In this document: positions 33,840-41,158 of the stretch, in pieces
Layout: each line of letters opens with the position of its first letter
How positions within the stretch are numbered: the first letter of the stretch is position 1
DNA from: Anaerolineales bacterium
GTDB taxonomy: Bacteria; Chloroflexota; Anaerolineae; Anaerolineales; Villigracilaceae
DNA: 46,125 nucleotides
Assembly: GCA_016932715.1 (NCBI GenBank)
Contig: JAFGCG010000070.1
Location: 1 to 46,125 of the forward strand
Reading direction: 5' to 3'
Notes under the pieces: model-generated
What the model saw: the letters and a program-made list of their open reading frames with translations, nothing else
What the model was told of the DNA's origin: nothing
Databases searched by the model: none
Made by a program: the position numbers and the translations under genes

Positions 33840-34694
33840 TTATCCAATCAATTCCGGCAAGGCGAGCCACTCCCCTTTTTGCTTTGGATGCTCGGCCCTG
33901 ACCAGTTTCCGCTTCTCGACCAGGCCGGTCAGTGTGCGCGCGGTCAATTCTTTTTGCCACCCAAAGAGCTTGTTCACGTCGCGCTCCTGCGCCGCGCCGA
34001 CCGACTTGAAATAGAGCTCCGCAAGGTTTGCGCGTGCCGCGCCTTCGCTGATGAAGCGCGCCTTTTCCGCCAGTTCAGGATAATGACGCGTCACGATCTC
34101 GTAGATGAACGCATACTTCCAGGCGCCCACTTTCGCGACGCCCACAGGCAATATCTTGAAATCTTTTTGCAGAACTTCGAGTGCCTTGTTAAATTCTGAT
34201 TCTTTAGCGTTGGTGAGTTTGGCGACGCGGCGCAGGTCAAGGGTGTTGAGCGCGCCCTCTTTCAACAGCGCCTCATAGACTTGTTTCGCTGCCTGCGTTA
34301 ATCGTCCCTCTTCGTACGCCAGCAAATAGTCTTCTTCCGGTGAACCATAGTTCTCTGACAGCGCATAAAAATAAGGCGCGACCTCCAATGAGATCATGGT
34401 CGCCTTGCCGCGCAGGATCTTGGCGTAATACCACATCCTCTTGCCAAGGGCGTTATCCTTCCAGCCCCAGGTGATGTGACCGGGATCGTCGTGTTTATCG
34501 GCGACGAGGCGATCCCCAGCCACAGCAACCCACAGGCTGGGCAAGTCAATCCCTTTGATGGGCCAGAAATAGATAAAACCGCGCGCTCTGACATAGTCGA
34601 GCGCCGCTTTCGGGGAGGCAACGCGCGGAGCCGGCGGCAGGCGAAAGGTCCGGGCGCGATACGAGTTGAGTTTTTTCAAATCCAATCCGGGCAT
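33840..34694 (-). CDS. AlkZ-related winged-helix protein
   Basis: Protein of 284 aa from ATG 34694. It resembles AlkZ-related proteins: N-terminal DLKKLNSYRARTFRLPP, RARGFIYFWPIKGIDLPSLW, HITWGWKDNALGKRMWYYAKI and a central winged-helix stretch (EALLKEGALNTLDLRRVAKL). The catalytic QxQ motif of AlkZ is not evident, so glycosylase activity is doubtful. I chose ATG 34694 over longer frames because those run into the divergent gene and because a -10 box lies 6 nt before it. Confidence 0.72.
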   Translation of the reverse strand: MPGLDLKKLNSYRARTFRLPPAPRVASPKAALDYVRARGFIYFWPIKGIDLPSLWVAVAGDRLVADKHDDPGHITWGWKDNALGKRMWYYAKILRGKATMISLEVAPYFYALSENYGSPEEDYLLAYEEGRLTQAAKQVYEALLKEGALNTLDLRRVAKLTNAKESEFNKALEVLQKDFKILPVGVAKVGAWKYAFIYEIVTRHYPELAEKARFISEGAARANLAELYFKSVGAAQERDVNKLFGWQKELTARTLTGLVEKRKLVRAEHPKQKGEWLALPELIG

Positions 34695-34700
34695 GAGTTG

Positions 34701-34708
34701 ATTATAAT
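34701..34708. promoter_or_regulatory. Shared bidirectional -10 box
   Basis: ATTATAAT is its own reverse complement. It provides TATAAT on both strands (34703-34708 plus; 34706-34701 minus), 8 nt before the plus ATG at 34717 and 6 nt before the minus ATG at 34694. Any -35 must lie inside the opposite gene; none is obvious. Confidence 0.65.
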
Positions 34709-34716
34709 CTGCCGTC

Positions 34717-35631
34717 ATGCGCGTGCTCTTTATCTTTCTCGATGGAATTGGACTGGGCGAAAACAACCCGGAAACGAATCCCTTTGCGCGGGCGAAGATG
34801 CCAAACCTGAACGAATTACTGGAGGGCAGGTCTTTGTTCAAGGATTCTGCCCCGTTTCACGGAGACCAGGCAACCCTGCTGGCAGTGGATCCGGCTGTCG
34901 GTGTGAGCGGGCTGCCGCAATCCGCAACGGGACAAGCCATTTTGATGACGGGCATCAATATCCCCTCTGAGCTGGGCTATCACTACGGGCCCAAGCCAAA
35001 CCCCGCAGTGGCAGCCTATTTGAAGGAAGCGACGTTGTTTTCCAGGTTTGTAAAAGAGGGCCGGAAAGCCGCGTTGCTCAACGCCTATCCGCCGCGCTAC
35101 TTTCATGGAATCGACTCGGGCAAGCGTTTGTATTCCTCCATTCCACTTGCAGTGATCAACGCCGGGCTGCCCCTTTTCAGGCACGACGACTTCTTTGCCG
35201 GGCGGGCCCTCTCCGCCGACTTCACCGGTGAGGGCTGGCGGACCATGCTGGGTTACCGAGAGGCGCCCGTGATGAATCCGCCTCACGCGGGGCGGACGCT
35301 GGGTACGCTTGCGAAAGAGTACGACTTCGCCCTGTTCGAATACTGGGCAAGCGACTACGCGGGCCACAAACAGGAAATGGACAATGCGATCGGGTTGATG
35401 GAAACATTCGATGGCGTGCTGGGCGGATTGACAGAGGCCTGGAAGGATGACGGTTTGATCCTGGTCACGTCGGATCATGGGAACATGGAAGATCTGTCCA
35501 CGCGGAGACATACCGATGCAGATGTGCCGGCCCTGATCATCGGGGACGGCGCCGCCCGGGAGGAATTCACACGCGGCATGAGGAACTTGACTGACATCGC
35601 CCCAGCCATCTGGCGATCTGTGATGAGTTAA
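34717..35631 (+). CDS. Alkaline phosphatase superfamily metalloenzyme (phosphoglycerate mutase-like)
   Basis: Protein of 304 aa with the iPGM/alkaline phosphatase fold: metal-binding D9 in FIFLDGIG, the catalytic Ser/Thr region LPQSATGQAILMTG (S69 or T71), DYAGHKQEMD, TSDHGNMED, and the last ligand in RRHTDADVPALI. It is shorter than true 2,3-bisphosphoglycerate-independent mutases (about 510 aa) and lacks their transferase insert, so it is probably a phosphatase or phosphodiesterase of unknown substrate. No signal peptide. Confidence 0.82.
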   Translation: MRVLFIFLDGIGLGENNPETNPFARAKMPNLNELLEGRSLFKDSAPFHGDQATLLAVDPAVGVSGLPQSATGQAILMTGINIPSELGYHYGPKPNPAVAAYLKEATLFSRFVKEGRKAALLNAYPPRYFHGIDSGKRLYSSIPLAVINAGLPLFRHDDFFAGRALSADFTGEGWRTMLGYREAPVMNPPHAGRTLGTLAKEYDFALFEYWASDYAGHKQEMDNAIGLMETFDGVLGGLTEAWKDDGLILVTSDHGNMEDLSTRRHTDADVPALIIGDGAAREEFTRGMRNLTDIAPAIWRSVMS

Positions 35632-35655
35632 TAGCCGATGCTACGCACTACCCCT

Positions 35656-35745
35656 GTTTTTCACCGCGAAGACGCGAAGGACGCAAAGAGCGTTTTTTCT
35701 TCGCGCAGGAAGAGGAGTCTTCGCGAGCTTCGCTCCTTCGCGGTT
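35656..35745. repeat. GCGAAGACGCGAAGG-type dispersed repeat
   Basis: CCGCGAAGACGCGAAGGACG opens and CTTCGCTCCTTCGCGG closes the element, with CCGCGAAG (35664-35671) and CTTCGCGG (35736-35743) as inverted arms. It resembles 'accgcgaagacgcgaag' repeats found between genes in many bacteria. Confidence 0.6.
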
Positions 35746-35841
35746 CGAATTTCCTACTTCCTGCGTAAGGTGAGTTAATAATCCATTCGGATAGTGGGGG
35801 CTTTCTGGTCTGCCATACTTCACAAAAAACACAAGGGGTAT

Positions 35842-35857
35842 CCTACCAATGTCCTCC
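35842..35857 (+). promoter_or_regulatory. Conserved motif upstream of lipoprotein paralog 1
   Basis: CCTACCAATGTCCTCC recurs, with one change, at 38497-38512 upstream of paralog 3, where a second near-copy follows. Role unknown; a shared regulatory site or remnant of duplication. Confidence 0.4.
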
Positions 35858-36079
35858 CCCTGAGGTCATGTCTGTATTCTTTTGAACAAAGCACATAATG
35901 ATTTACGACCCGGTTTGGGTAAAACATCCCAGGCATCCGGTACACCAGTACCGATTCCCGCTAGAAAAAATAGCACAAGAAAGGTACTCCACCTCGATGA
36001 CACAGCCACAGACTATGGCTATCATCGAATCAGAATTCGTCGGATCGTGAGGTCTTGTAACAACTGAGAGGAGTATGCA

Positions 36080-37177
36080 ATGCAATCAAGCAAATTCCGT
36101 TTCCTTCTGCCTGCACTTGTGGTCCTTGGGATCGCAACGCTGGCATGTAATTTAAGCTGGGCAGCCACACCTGCCCCGCCCACCCCGGAGGAGGTTGCCA
36201 TGATCCCGGTCGCGGGTCCGCTCCCGACGGCTACGGCTGTCCCGCCAACAGCGATAGCCAGCGCCGCCCATGCGATGACACCGAGCGAGCCGCCGGCAGG
36301 GAAAGTCGTCTACGATGTCGAATCGGCCGGCACCGCCGCGGAGAAACGGGCGCCCTACGGCGATTCCTATGAATGGAATCGCCTCGAACGGCCCTTCTCA
36401 CAGGATATGAGCTACATCTCTGATCTCGATATCTCCCGCTTCACCGTCGCCAGCGACGGCGACTGGTGGTACGTCTCGATGAAGCTGATGGGCATCGATC
36501 CCAACAATGCCCTGGGCATCAACTATGGCGTCGAGCTGGATCTCGACCGCGATGGGTTCGGGGACTTTCTGATCTGGGCGCATCCACCCTATACGAATCA
36601 ATGGGAAACGACACCCGTTCAAATCTACCAGGATAACAATCACAACACCGGCGGCCTCTCGGGTGGAAAGGCCGATGCGCCCTTTACCGCCGACGGCTAT
36701 GAGACTCTGATCTTCGACGGCAGCCTCGGCGGCGATGACCCCGACCTGGCCTGGGTCCGCATCAATGCGGGCGTCGAGGCCACTGTCCAATTTGCTTTCA
36801 AGAAGTCCTGGTCAGGCTCTGTCTTCATGCTGGGCGTGATCGCTGATGCAGGCTGGAAAGATCCAAAGAAACTGGATTATGTGGATCGCATCCCCATTGC
36901 CGAGGCGGGTTCGCCGGTGAAGGACAACATGTATTACCCGCTCAAGTCGCTTTTCCTGGTGGACAACACCTGCCGGGATGCCTTCGGCTTCGAGCCTACC
37001 CATTACGAACCACAGATCTGCCCGGTCGAACCAACACCTACCAAAGGTCCAAGAAAACCACAACCGGGACCCGGTACAGAGCCGCCTCCCGAAGTCTGCC
37101 AGCCACCTCCTGGGGGTTGCCTCCCCGGTTCGGAGTGGGATCCGGATGACTGTGAGTGTAAAGTTACTCTCTACTAA
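36080..37177 (+). CDS. Lipoprotein of unknown function, tandem paralog 1
   Basis: Predicted lipoprotein of 365 aa: signal peptide to Cys23 (IATLACN), Thr/Pro linker, then a conserved beta-type domain (about residues 75-305) and a Pro-rich C-terminus ending in a Cys cluster (CQPPPGGC and DDCECK). The domain includes YDVESAGTAAEKRAPYGDSYEWN, the aspartate-rich ELDLDRDGFGD (a possible calcium loop), LIWAHPP, VQIYQDNNHNTGGLS, DPDLAWVRI and FLVDNTCRDAFGF. No family is recognised. GAGAGGAGT precedes the start; the same GGAGTATGCAATG context stands before paralog 2. Confidence 0.82.
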   Translation: MQSSKFRFLLPALVVLGIATLACNLSWAATPAPPTPEEVAMIPVAGPLPTATAVPPTAIASAAHAMTPSEPPAGKVVYDVESAGTAAEKRAPYGDSYEWNRLERPFSQDMSYISDLDISRFTVASDGDWWYVSMKLMGIDPNNALGINYGVELDLDRDGFGDFLIWAHPPYTNQWETTPVQIYQDNNHNTGGLSGGKADAPFTADGYETLIFDGSLGGDDPDLAWVRINAGVEATVQFAFKKSWSGSVFMLGVIADAGWKDPKKLDYVDRIPIAEAGSPVKDNMYYPLKSLFLVDNTCRDAFGFEPTHYEPQICPVEPTPTKGPRKPQPGPGTEPPPEVCQPPPGGCLPGSEWDPDDCECKVTLY

Positions 37178-37193
37178 AAAGCTGGTTGATAAA

Positions 37194-37237
37194 GACTTCC
37201 GAAGTCTCCGCCCTGGTGCGTGAAGACTTCGGAAGTC
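37194..37237. repeat. GACTTCCGAAGTC inverted repeat after paralog 1
   Basis: Arms GACTTCCGAAGTCT (37194-37207) and AGACTTCGGAAGTC (37224-37237) are perfect 14-bp complements with a 16-nt loop; each arm is itself nearly palindromic. May act as a terminator or mRNA-stabilising hairpin. Confidence 0.65.
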
Positions 37238-37266
37238 CATGATCGAACAATTATAAGGAGTATGCA

Positions 37267-38343
37267 ATGAAATCAAATTTTTTTCGTTCGCTCACGCTGG
37301 TATTTGCGATCATCCTGATCGCGGTGCCGGCATGCAACCTGGCAAGCGAAGCAGCTACACCCGTTCCCGCCACCCAGGAGGAGGCTCCGCTCATCCCCGT
37401 CGCGGGTCCGCCTGCGACAGCCACTCTCCCGCCCACGCCGGTTCCCGCCACTTCGACTGCGGCTGTTATCCACACGATGACGCCGACGGAACCGAGGGCA
37501 GGGAAGCTGCTCTACGATGTCGAATCGGCCGGCACCGCCCCGGAGAAACGGGCGCCCTACGGAGATTCGTATGAATGGAATCGCCTCGAACGGCCCTTCA
37601 CGCAGGATATGGGCTATGTCTCTGGTCTCGATATCGACACGTTCACCGTCAGCAAAGACGACGACTGGTGGTATGTCTCGATCAATATAGTTAGCATCGA
37701 TCCCGGCAGCACGCCGGAAATCAACTATGGCGTTGAGCTGGACCTCGATCATGATGGCTTCGGGGACTATCTCCTCTGGGCGCATCCGCCCTACAGCGAT
37801 CAATGGGATACGGCACCCGTTCAAATCTATCAGGATCAGAATCACAACACCGCCGGGCTTTCCGCCGGAAAGTCCGATGCACCTTTTACGACGGATGGTT
37901 ATGAGACTCTGATCTTCGATGGCGCCGCGGGCGGCGACGACCCGGACCTGGCCTGGATACGGGTCGCGACGGGCTCACCGGCCACCGTACAATTTGCGTT
38001 CAAGAAATCCTGGTCTGGCGACGTGTTCATGCTCGGTGTGATCGCCGATGCAGGGTTGAAAGACCCGAAGAAACTCGATTATGTGGATCGATTCCAGATC
38101 GCAGACGCTGGTTCACCCGTGAAGGAGAACAAGAACTATCCGCTCAAGGAGCTCTTCCTGGTGGACAACACTTGCCGGGGCGCCTTCGGGTTCAACCCCA
38201 GCGGTTTCGAGCCGCAGCTCTGCCCAGTGCCGGTGCCGCCCAGCAAGACACCTGCTCCGAACCCGGGTGCCAGCTGCCCCGACCCGGGCCCCAATGTGTG
38301 CGCGGTTTGGGATTCGGTCCAATGCGTGTGTCTGCGAAGATAA
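37267..38343 (+). CDS. Lipoprotein of unknown function, tandem paralog 2
   Basis: Paralog of 358 aa: signal peptide with the lipobox in VPACN (Cys22), linker, and the same domain with SAGTAPEKRAPYGDSYEWN, ELDLDHDGFGDYLLWAHPP, IYQDQNHNTAGLS and VDNTCRGAFGF. The C-terminus has another Cys pattern (CPDPGPNVC, CVCLRR). TAAGGAGT is the ribosome site. It follows paralog 1 after 89 nt that contain only the hairpin repeat, so co-transcription is possible. Function unknown; an extracellular binding role is a guess from the lipid anchor and lectin-like composition. Confidence 0.82.
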   Translation: MKSNFFRSLTLVFAIILIAVPACNLASEAATPVPATQEEAPLIPVAGPPATATLPPTPVPATSTAAVIHTMTPTEPRAGKLLYDVESAGTAPEKRAPYGDSYEWNRLERPFTQDMGYVSGLDIDTFTVSKDDDWWYVSINIVSIDPGSTPEINYGVELDLDHDGFGDYLLWAHPPYSDQWDTAPVQIYQDQNHNTAGLSAGKSDAPFTTDGYETLIFDGAAGGDDPDLAWIRVATGSPATVQFAFKKSWSGDVFMLGVIADAGLKDPKKLDYVDRFQIADAGSPVKENKNYPLKELFLVDNTCRGAFGFNPSGFEPQLCPVPVPPSKTPAPNPGASCPDPGPNVCAVWDSVQCVCLRR

Positions 38344-38371
38344 AAAGCTAACCTGGCACACCTGCCTGTAG

Positions 38372-38436
38372 AGACTTCCGAAGTTCCGCCATATCCACCG
38401 CGTTTCAGGGGGATAGTGCGAAAGTTTCGGAAGTCT
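38372..38436. repeat. Second AGACTTCCGAA inverted repeat, after paralog 2
   Basis: AGACTTCCGAA (38372-38382) and TTCGGAAGTCT (38426-38436) are perfect 11-bp arms of the same element as at 37194-37237, with a longer loop. No copy follows paralog 3. Confidence 0.6.
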
Positions 38437-38496
38437 ATGATTCAAAAGTGCTTCTTAGATTTCCCTTCGTTTCACAAGAAAACTCAACCAGACACC

Positions 38497-38525
38497 CCTA
38501 CTAATGTCCTCCTACCGATGTCCTC
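38497..38525 (+). promoter_or_regulatory. Two tandem copies of the CCTACYRATGTCCTC motif before paralog 3
   Basis: CCTACTAATGTCCTCC (38497-38512) and CCTACCGATGTCCTC (38511-38525) are direct repeats 14 nt apart, about 57 nt before the ATG. A single copy stands before paralog 1. Confidence 0.45.
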
Positions 38526-38581
38526 TTGTATTTAGGTTAAATATGGTGAATAATGTCATATACCAATTAGAGGAGAGTAAC

Positions 38582-39637
38582 ATGCAGTTAAATCTTATTC
38601 GTTCGCTTGTGCCAGCATTTGTGATTCTGTTGATCGCAACGCTGGCATGCAACATGTCAGGTGGAACAACCCCGCCAGCTTCTCCCTCCCCGGAGGAGGC
38701 TCCGCTCATCCCCGTCGCCGGGGAGGCCGCGACCCCTACCGCAGCGCCGCCCACGCTGATTCCTATCACCGCGACCGTGGTCGTCACTCACCTCGTGACA
38801 CCGGCTGCTCCCAGGGGAGGAAAACTGGTCTATGACGTCGAATCGGCCGGCACCGCTCCGGAGAAACGGGCGCCCTATGGCGATTCGTATGACAACAATC
38901 GTCTCGAGCGCCCCTTCACGCAGGATATGAGCTACGTCTCTGACCTGGACATCGTCAACTTCACCGTCTCCAAAGACAACGACTGGTGGTACGTCTCGAT
39001 GAAGTTGATGGGCATCGATCCCAACAATGCGCTGGGCATCAACTATGGCATCGAACTCGATCTCGACCGCGATGGGTTCGGGGACTATCTCATCTGGGCA
39101 CATCCGCCCTACACAAATCAATGGGATACGGCTCCCGTTCAGGTCTACCAGGATAACAATCACAACACCGGCGGCCTCTCAGCGTCAAAGGCCGATGCGC
39201 CCTTTGACGCCGACGGCTACGAGACGCTGGTCTTCGACGGCAGCACCGGCGGCAGCGACCCTGACCTGGCCTGGGTCCGCATCAATGCAGGCGCAGATGC
39301 CATCGTCCAATTCGCGTTCAAGAGATCCTGGTCAGGCTCTGTCTTCATGCTGGGCGTGATCGCCAATGCAGGTCTGAAAGACCCGGGCAGTTTAGACTAT
39401 GTGGATCGCTTCCAAATTACGGAAGCGGGTTCACCGGTGAAGAACAATGACAATTATCCGCTCCAGTCGCTTTTCCTGGTGGACAACACCTGCCGGGAGG
39501 CATTCGGCTTCGAACCCACTCATTACGAGCCGCAGGGCTGCCCCGTCGAACCGACACCCACCAGGGGACCGAGGAATCCGCGGCCGAATAGTACCCCTGC
39601 GAACACTCCTGTCCCCACACAAATCATCATTTTTTAA
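38582..39637 (+). CDS. Lipoprotein of unknown function, tandem paralog 3
   Basis: Paralog of 351 aa from ATG 38582, behind AGAGGAGAG. Signal peptide with IATLACN (Cys23), linker, then the shared domain with KRAPYGDSYDNNRLERPF, ELDLDRDGFGDYLIWAHPP, VYQDNNHNTGGLS and VDNTCREAFGF. Unlike copies 1 and 2 the C-terminus stops in a Pro/Thr tail without the Cys cluster. Copy 3 is closer to copy 1 (MKLMGIDPNNALGINYG shared) than to copy 2. The 26 in-frame codons upstream lack a signal peptide and were not used. Confidence 0.82.
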   Translation: MQLNLIRSLVPAFVILLIATLACNMSGGTTPPASPSPEEAPLIPVAGEAATPTAAPPTLIPITATVVVTHLVTPAAPRGGKLVYDVESAGTAPEKRAPYGDSYDNNRLERPFTQDMSYVSDLDIVNFTVSKDNDWWYVSMKLMGIDPNNALGINYGIELDLDRDGFGDYLIWAHPPYTNQWDTAPVQVYQDNNHNTGGLSASKADAPFDADGYETLVFDGSTGGSDPDLAWVRINAGADAIVQFAFKRSWSGSVFMLGVIANAGLKDPGSLDYVDRFQITEAGSPVKNNDNYPLQSLFLVDNTCREAFGFEPTHYEPQGCPVEPTPTRGPRNPRPNSTPANTPVPTQIIIF

Positions 39638-39691
39638 GACCATATGATACTGTAGGATAAAAGGTTTCTTCCGTATATATCCAAGGCACTT

Positions 39692-41104
39692 TCATACAAA
39701 TCGTACGAAGACCTGGTTGCCCAGTAAGCGACCACGTCTGGAAAGCCTGATCCCCTTGCCCCTACCCCCTCTCCCCGCTTCGTTTGCGCAGCACTCAGCA
39801 CGAATGGGAGAGGGGATTTCAATTAGTCCTAATTTCAATAAATCCTCAATTTCTTTTCCGTACACCTCGTGCAAAGACTGACCGAAGCGTGCCTGAAATT
39901 CTTCTTCACTGATGCCTTCCTGTGTCAGACGCAAGCCCGTGATCATGAACTCCGACATGTCATCGCGCAAAGTTTGTTTATGGTGATTTACAGTAGCAGG
40001 CGAAAGAGGGAATTGGTAGTTTGGCAGTTGGTAGTTGGCAGATTGATAGTTGGCAGTTTGGTAATGGGTAGTTTGGTAGTTGGCAAGACGGTCAATATAG
40101 GTTTTGATACGCAGCACATTGGAGTAGCGGTAGCCATTGGCATATCCATGTGCGCCAGCACCAAAAGCCAGGTAGGGCAGTCCGCGCCAGTATTGAAGGT
40201 TGTGTCGGCAGGCAAAGGAAGAAGGAGGAATGCGGAATGATGAATGCGCAGACTTATATTCATTATTCTGCATTCTGCCTTCATTCCGCATTCTGCCTTC
40301 ATTCTGCATTCTGCCTTCTGCATTTGTTTTCGCCCAGTTCGAAATCTCATACTGAACATAACCATTTGCTTCGAGTACATTGCCTGCCCATTCGTACATT
40401 TCTGCGGCGAGATCGGGGTCGGACAGTGGCAGCAGCCCTTTGGAGGCACATCTTCCGAACGGTGTGCCATGTTCGAGGGTCAACGCGTAGGCAGAGATGT
40501 GCTCTGGATGCAGATCGAGAATTCGTTTGACGGTGGTTTGCCAGGTCGAAGGGACCTGTCCGGGCAAGCCATAGATCAAATCAAGATTAAGATCCTTGAA
40601 ACCGGCTTTACGCGCCGCTGTCACCGCCTCGATCACATCGAAGAAGTTGTGGGCACGTTCAAGCATCTGCAGCTCTTCCGTATTGGCAGATTGGACACCA
40701 TAGCTAATACGGTTGATCCCAATCCTGCGCAGTTCGAGCAGATCTTCGTACGAAACCGTCCCCGGATTCGCTTCGATTGTGATCTCGGCATCATCGGTCA
40801 GAGCGAAATGAGCGTGAATGGATCGCAGGATGGATTCGAATTGGTCAGGAGAGAGAAGCGAGGGGGTCCCGCCGCCGAAGAAGATGGTGTGTGCAGTAGT
40901 TGGGTAGTTGTGTAGTCTGGTAGTTGGGTAGTTCGGTAGTTGGGCAGTTCGCAGTTTGTTTCCAACAAAATCGATTTCGCGAGTCAACGCCTCAACATAG
41001 GCCGGGATCATTTCCTCCTGTCCTGCGTAGGTATTGAAGTCGCAGTAGGCACAGCGATGAACGCAGAAAGGGATATGGAAATAAAGAGAGTAAGGAGGTG
41101 TCAT
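39692..41104 (-). CDS. hemW: Radical SAM heme chaperone HemW (coproporphyrinogen dehydrogenase-like)
   Basis: Radical SAM protein of 470 aa. FCVHRCAYCDF gives the cluster Cys 14, 18 and 21; IFFGGGTPSLL, EANPGTVS, NRISYGVQS and YGLPGQ are HemW/HemN features. The Cys before CxxxCxxC that marks true HemN is absent, favouring the HemW heme chaperone. Family length is about 380 aa. The extra length comes from four repeat-derived stretches at about residues 50-71, 260-297, 340-365 and 430-451, all in frame; conserved blocks resume after each (for example CRHNLQYW after the second and RRGRLLGNQVFVRF after the last). No ribosome site is seen at ATG 41104. Confidence 0.88.
   Translation of the reverse strand: MTPPYSLYFHIPFCVHRCAYCDFNTYAGQEEMIPAYVEALTREIDFVGNKLRTAQLPNYPTTRLHNYPTTAHTIFFGGGTPSLLSPDQFESILRSIHAHFALTDDAEITIEANPGTVSYEDLLELRRIGINRISYGVQSANTEELQMLERAHNFFDVIEAVTAARKAGFKDLNLDLIYGLPGQVPSTWQTTVKRILDLHPEHISAYALTLEHGTPFGRCASKGLLPLSDPDLAAEMYEWAGNVLEANGYVQYEISNWAKTNAEGRMQNEGRMRNEGRMQNNEYKSAHSSFRIPPSSFACRHNLQYWRGLPYLAFGAGAHGYANGYRYSNVLRIKTYIDRLANYQTTHYQTANYQSANYQLPNYQFPLSPATVNHHKQTLRDDMSEFMITGLRLTQEGISEEEFQARFGQSLHEVYGKEIEDLLKLGLIEIPSPIRAECCANEAGRGGRGKGIRLSRRGRLLGNQVFVRFV
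39752..39817. repeat. CCCCTCTCCCC/GGGAGAGGGG repeat inside hemW (C-terminal)
   Basis: Outer segments CCCCCTCTCCCC and GGGAGAGGGG are complementary. Same family as 12590-12623 and 41125-41158. Encodes hemW residues about 430-451 between the native LGLIE and the RRGRLL block. Confidence 0.65.
40010..40085. repeat. TAGTTGGCAGTTTGG tandem repeat inside hemW
   Basis: Roughly eight units of 7-11 nt (gtagtttggcagttggtag...). Translated on the minus strand as a repeating NYQ-[TSL]-x pattern, residues about 340-365. Confidence 0.75.
40215..40326. repeat. ATTCTGCCTTCATTCCGC tandem repeat inside hemW
   Basis: Units CATTCTGCCTT and CATTCCGCATT recur, with complementary GGAATGCGGAATGATGAATGC at the left side. 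Translated as NEGRMQ-type repeats, residues about 260-297. Confidence 0.75.
40894..40956. repeat. TAGTTGGGTAGTT tandem repeat inside hemW (N-terminal)
   Basis: Units of TAGTTGGG/TAGTTCGG recur six to seven times. Translated as QLPNYPTT-type repeats, residues about 50-71, just before the conserved IFFGGGTPS. Confidence 0.75.
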
Positions 41105-41124
41105 GTGTCAGGTGTCAGGTGCGA

Positions 41125-41158
41125 CCTCACCCCTGCCCCTCTCCTGGAAGGAGAGGGG
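41125..41158. repeat. GAGAGGGG palindromic repeat at the 3' end of the MFS gene
   Basis: CCCCTCTCC (41136-41144) and GGAGAGGGG (41150-41158) are perfect arms around TGGAA, followed (reverse strand) by GGGGTGAGG. The MFS gene ends within it, so its last ten residues are repeat-derived. Confidence 0.7.

Larger units (their letters stand above)
35632..36079. other. 448-nt intergenic region with repeats and a conserved motif
   Basis: Contains the GCGAAG-type repeat at 35656-35745 and the motif at 35842-35857. The remaining 220 nt before the first lipoprotein gene form a long leader with no open frame of note. No known riboswitch or tRNA was recognised. Confidence 0.6.

Noticed and set aside
35858..36079. 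Possible riboswitch in the long leader before lipoprotein paralog 1
   Set aside because: Small inverted segments exist (such as GGTACACCAGTACC), but no known aptamer consensus is met.
40010..40326. CRISPR-like tandem repeats
   Set aside because: Units are short (7-20 nt), without unique spacers of constant length, and lie inside a translated gene.
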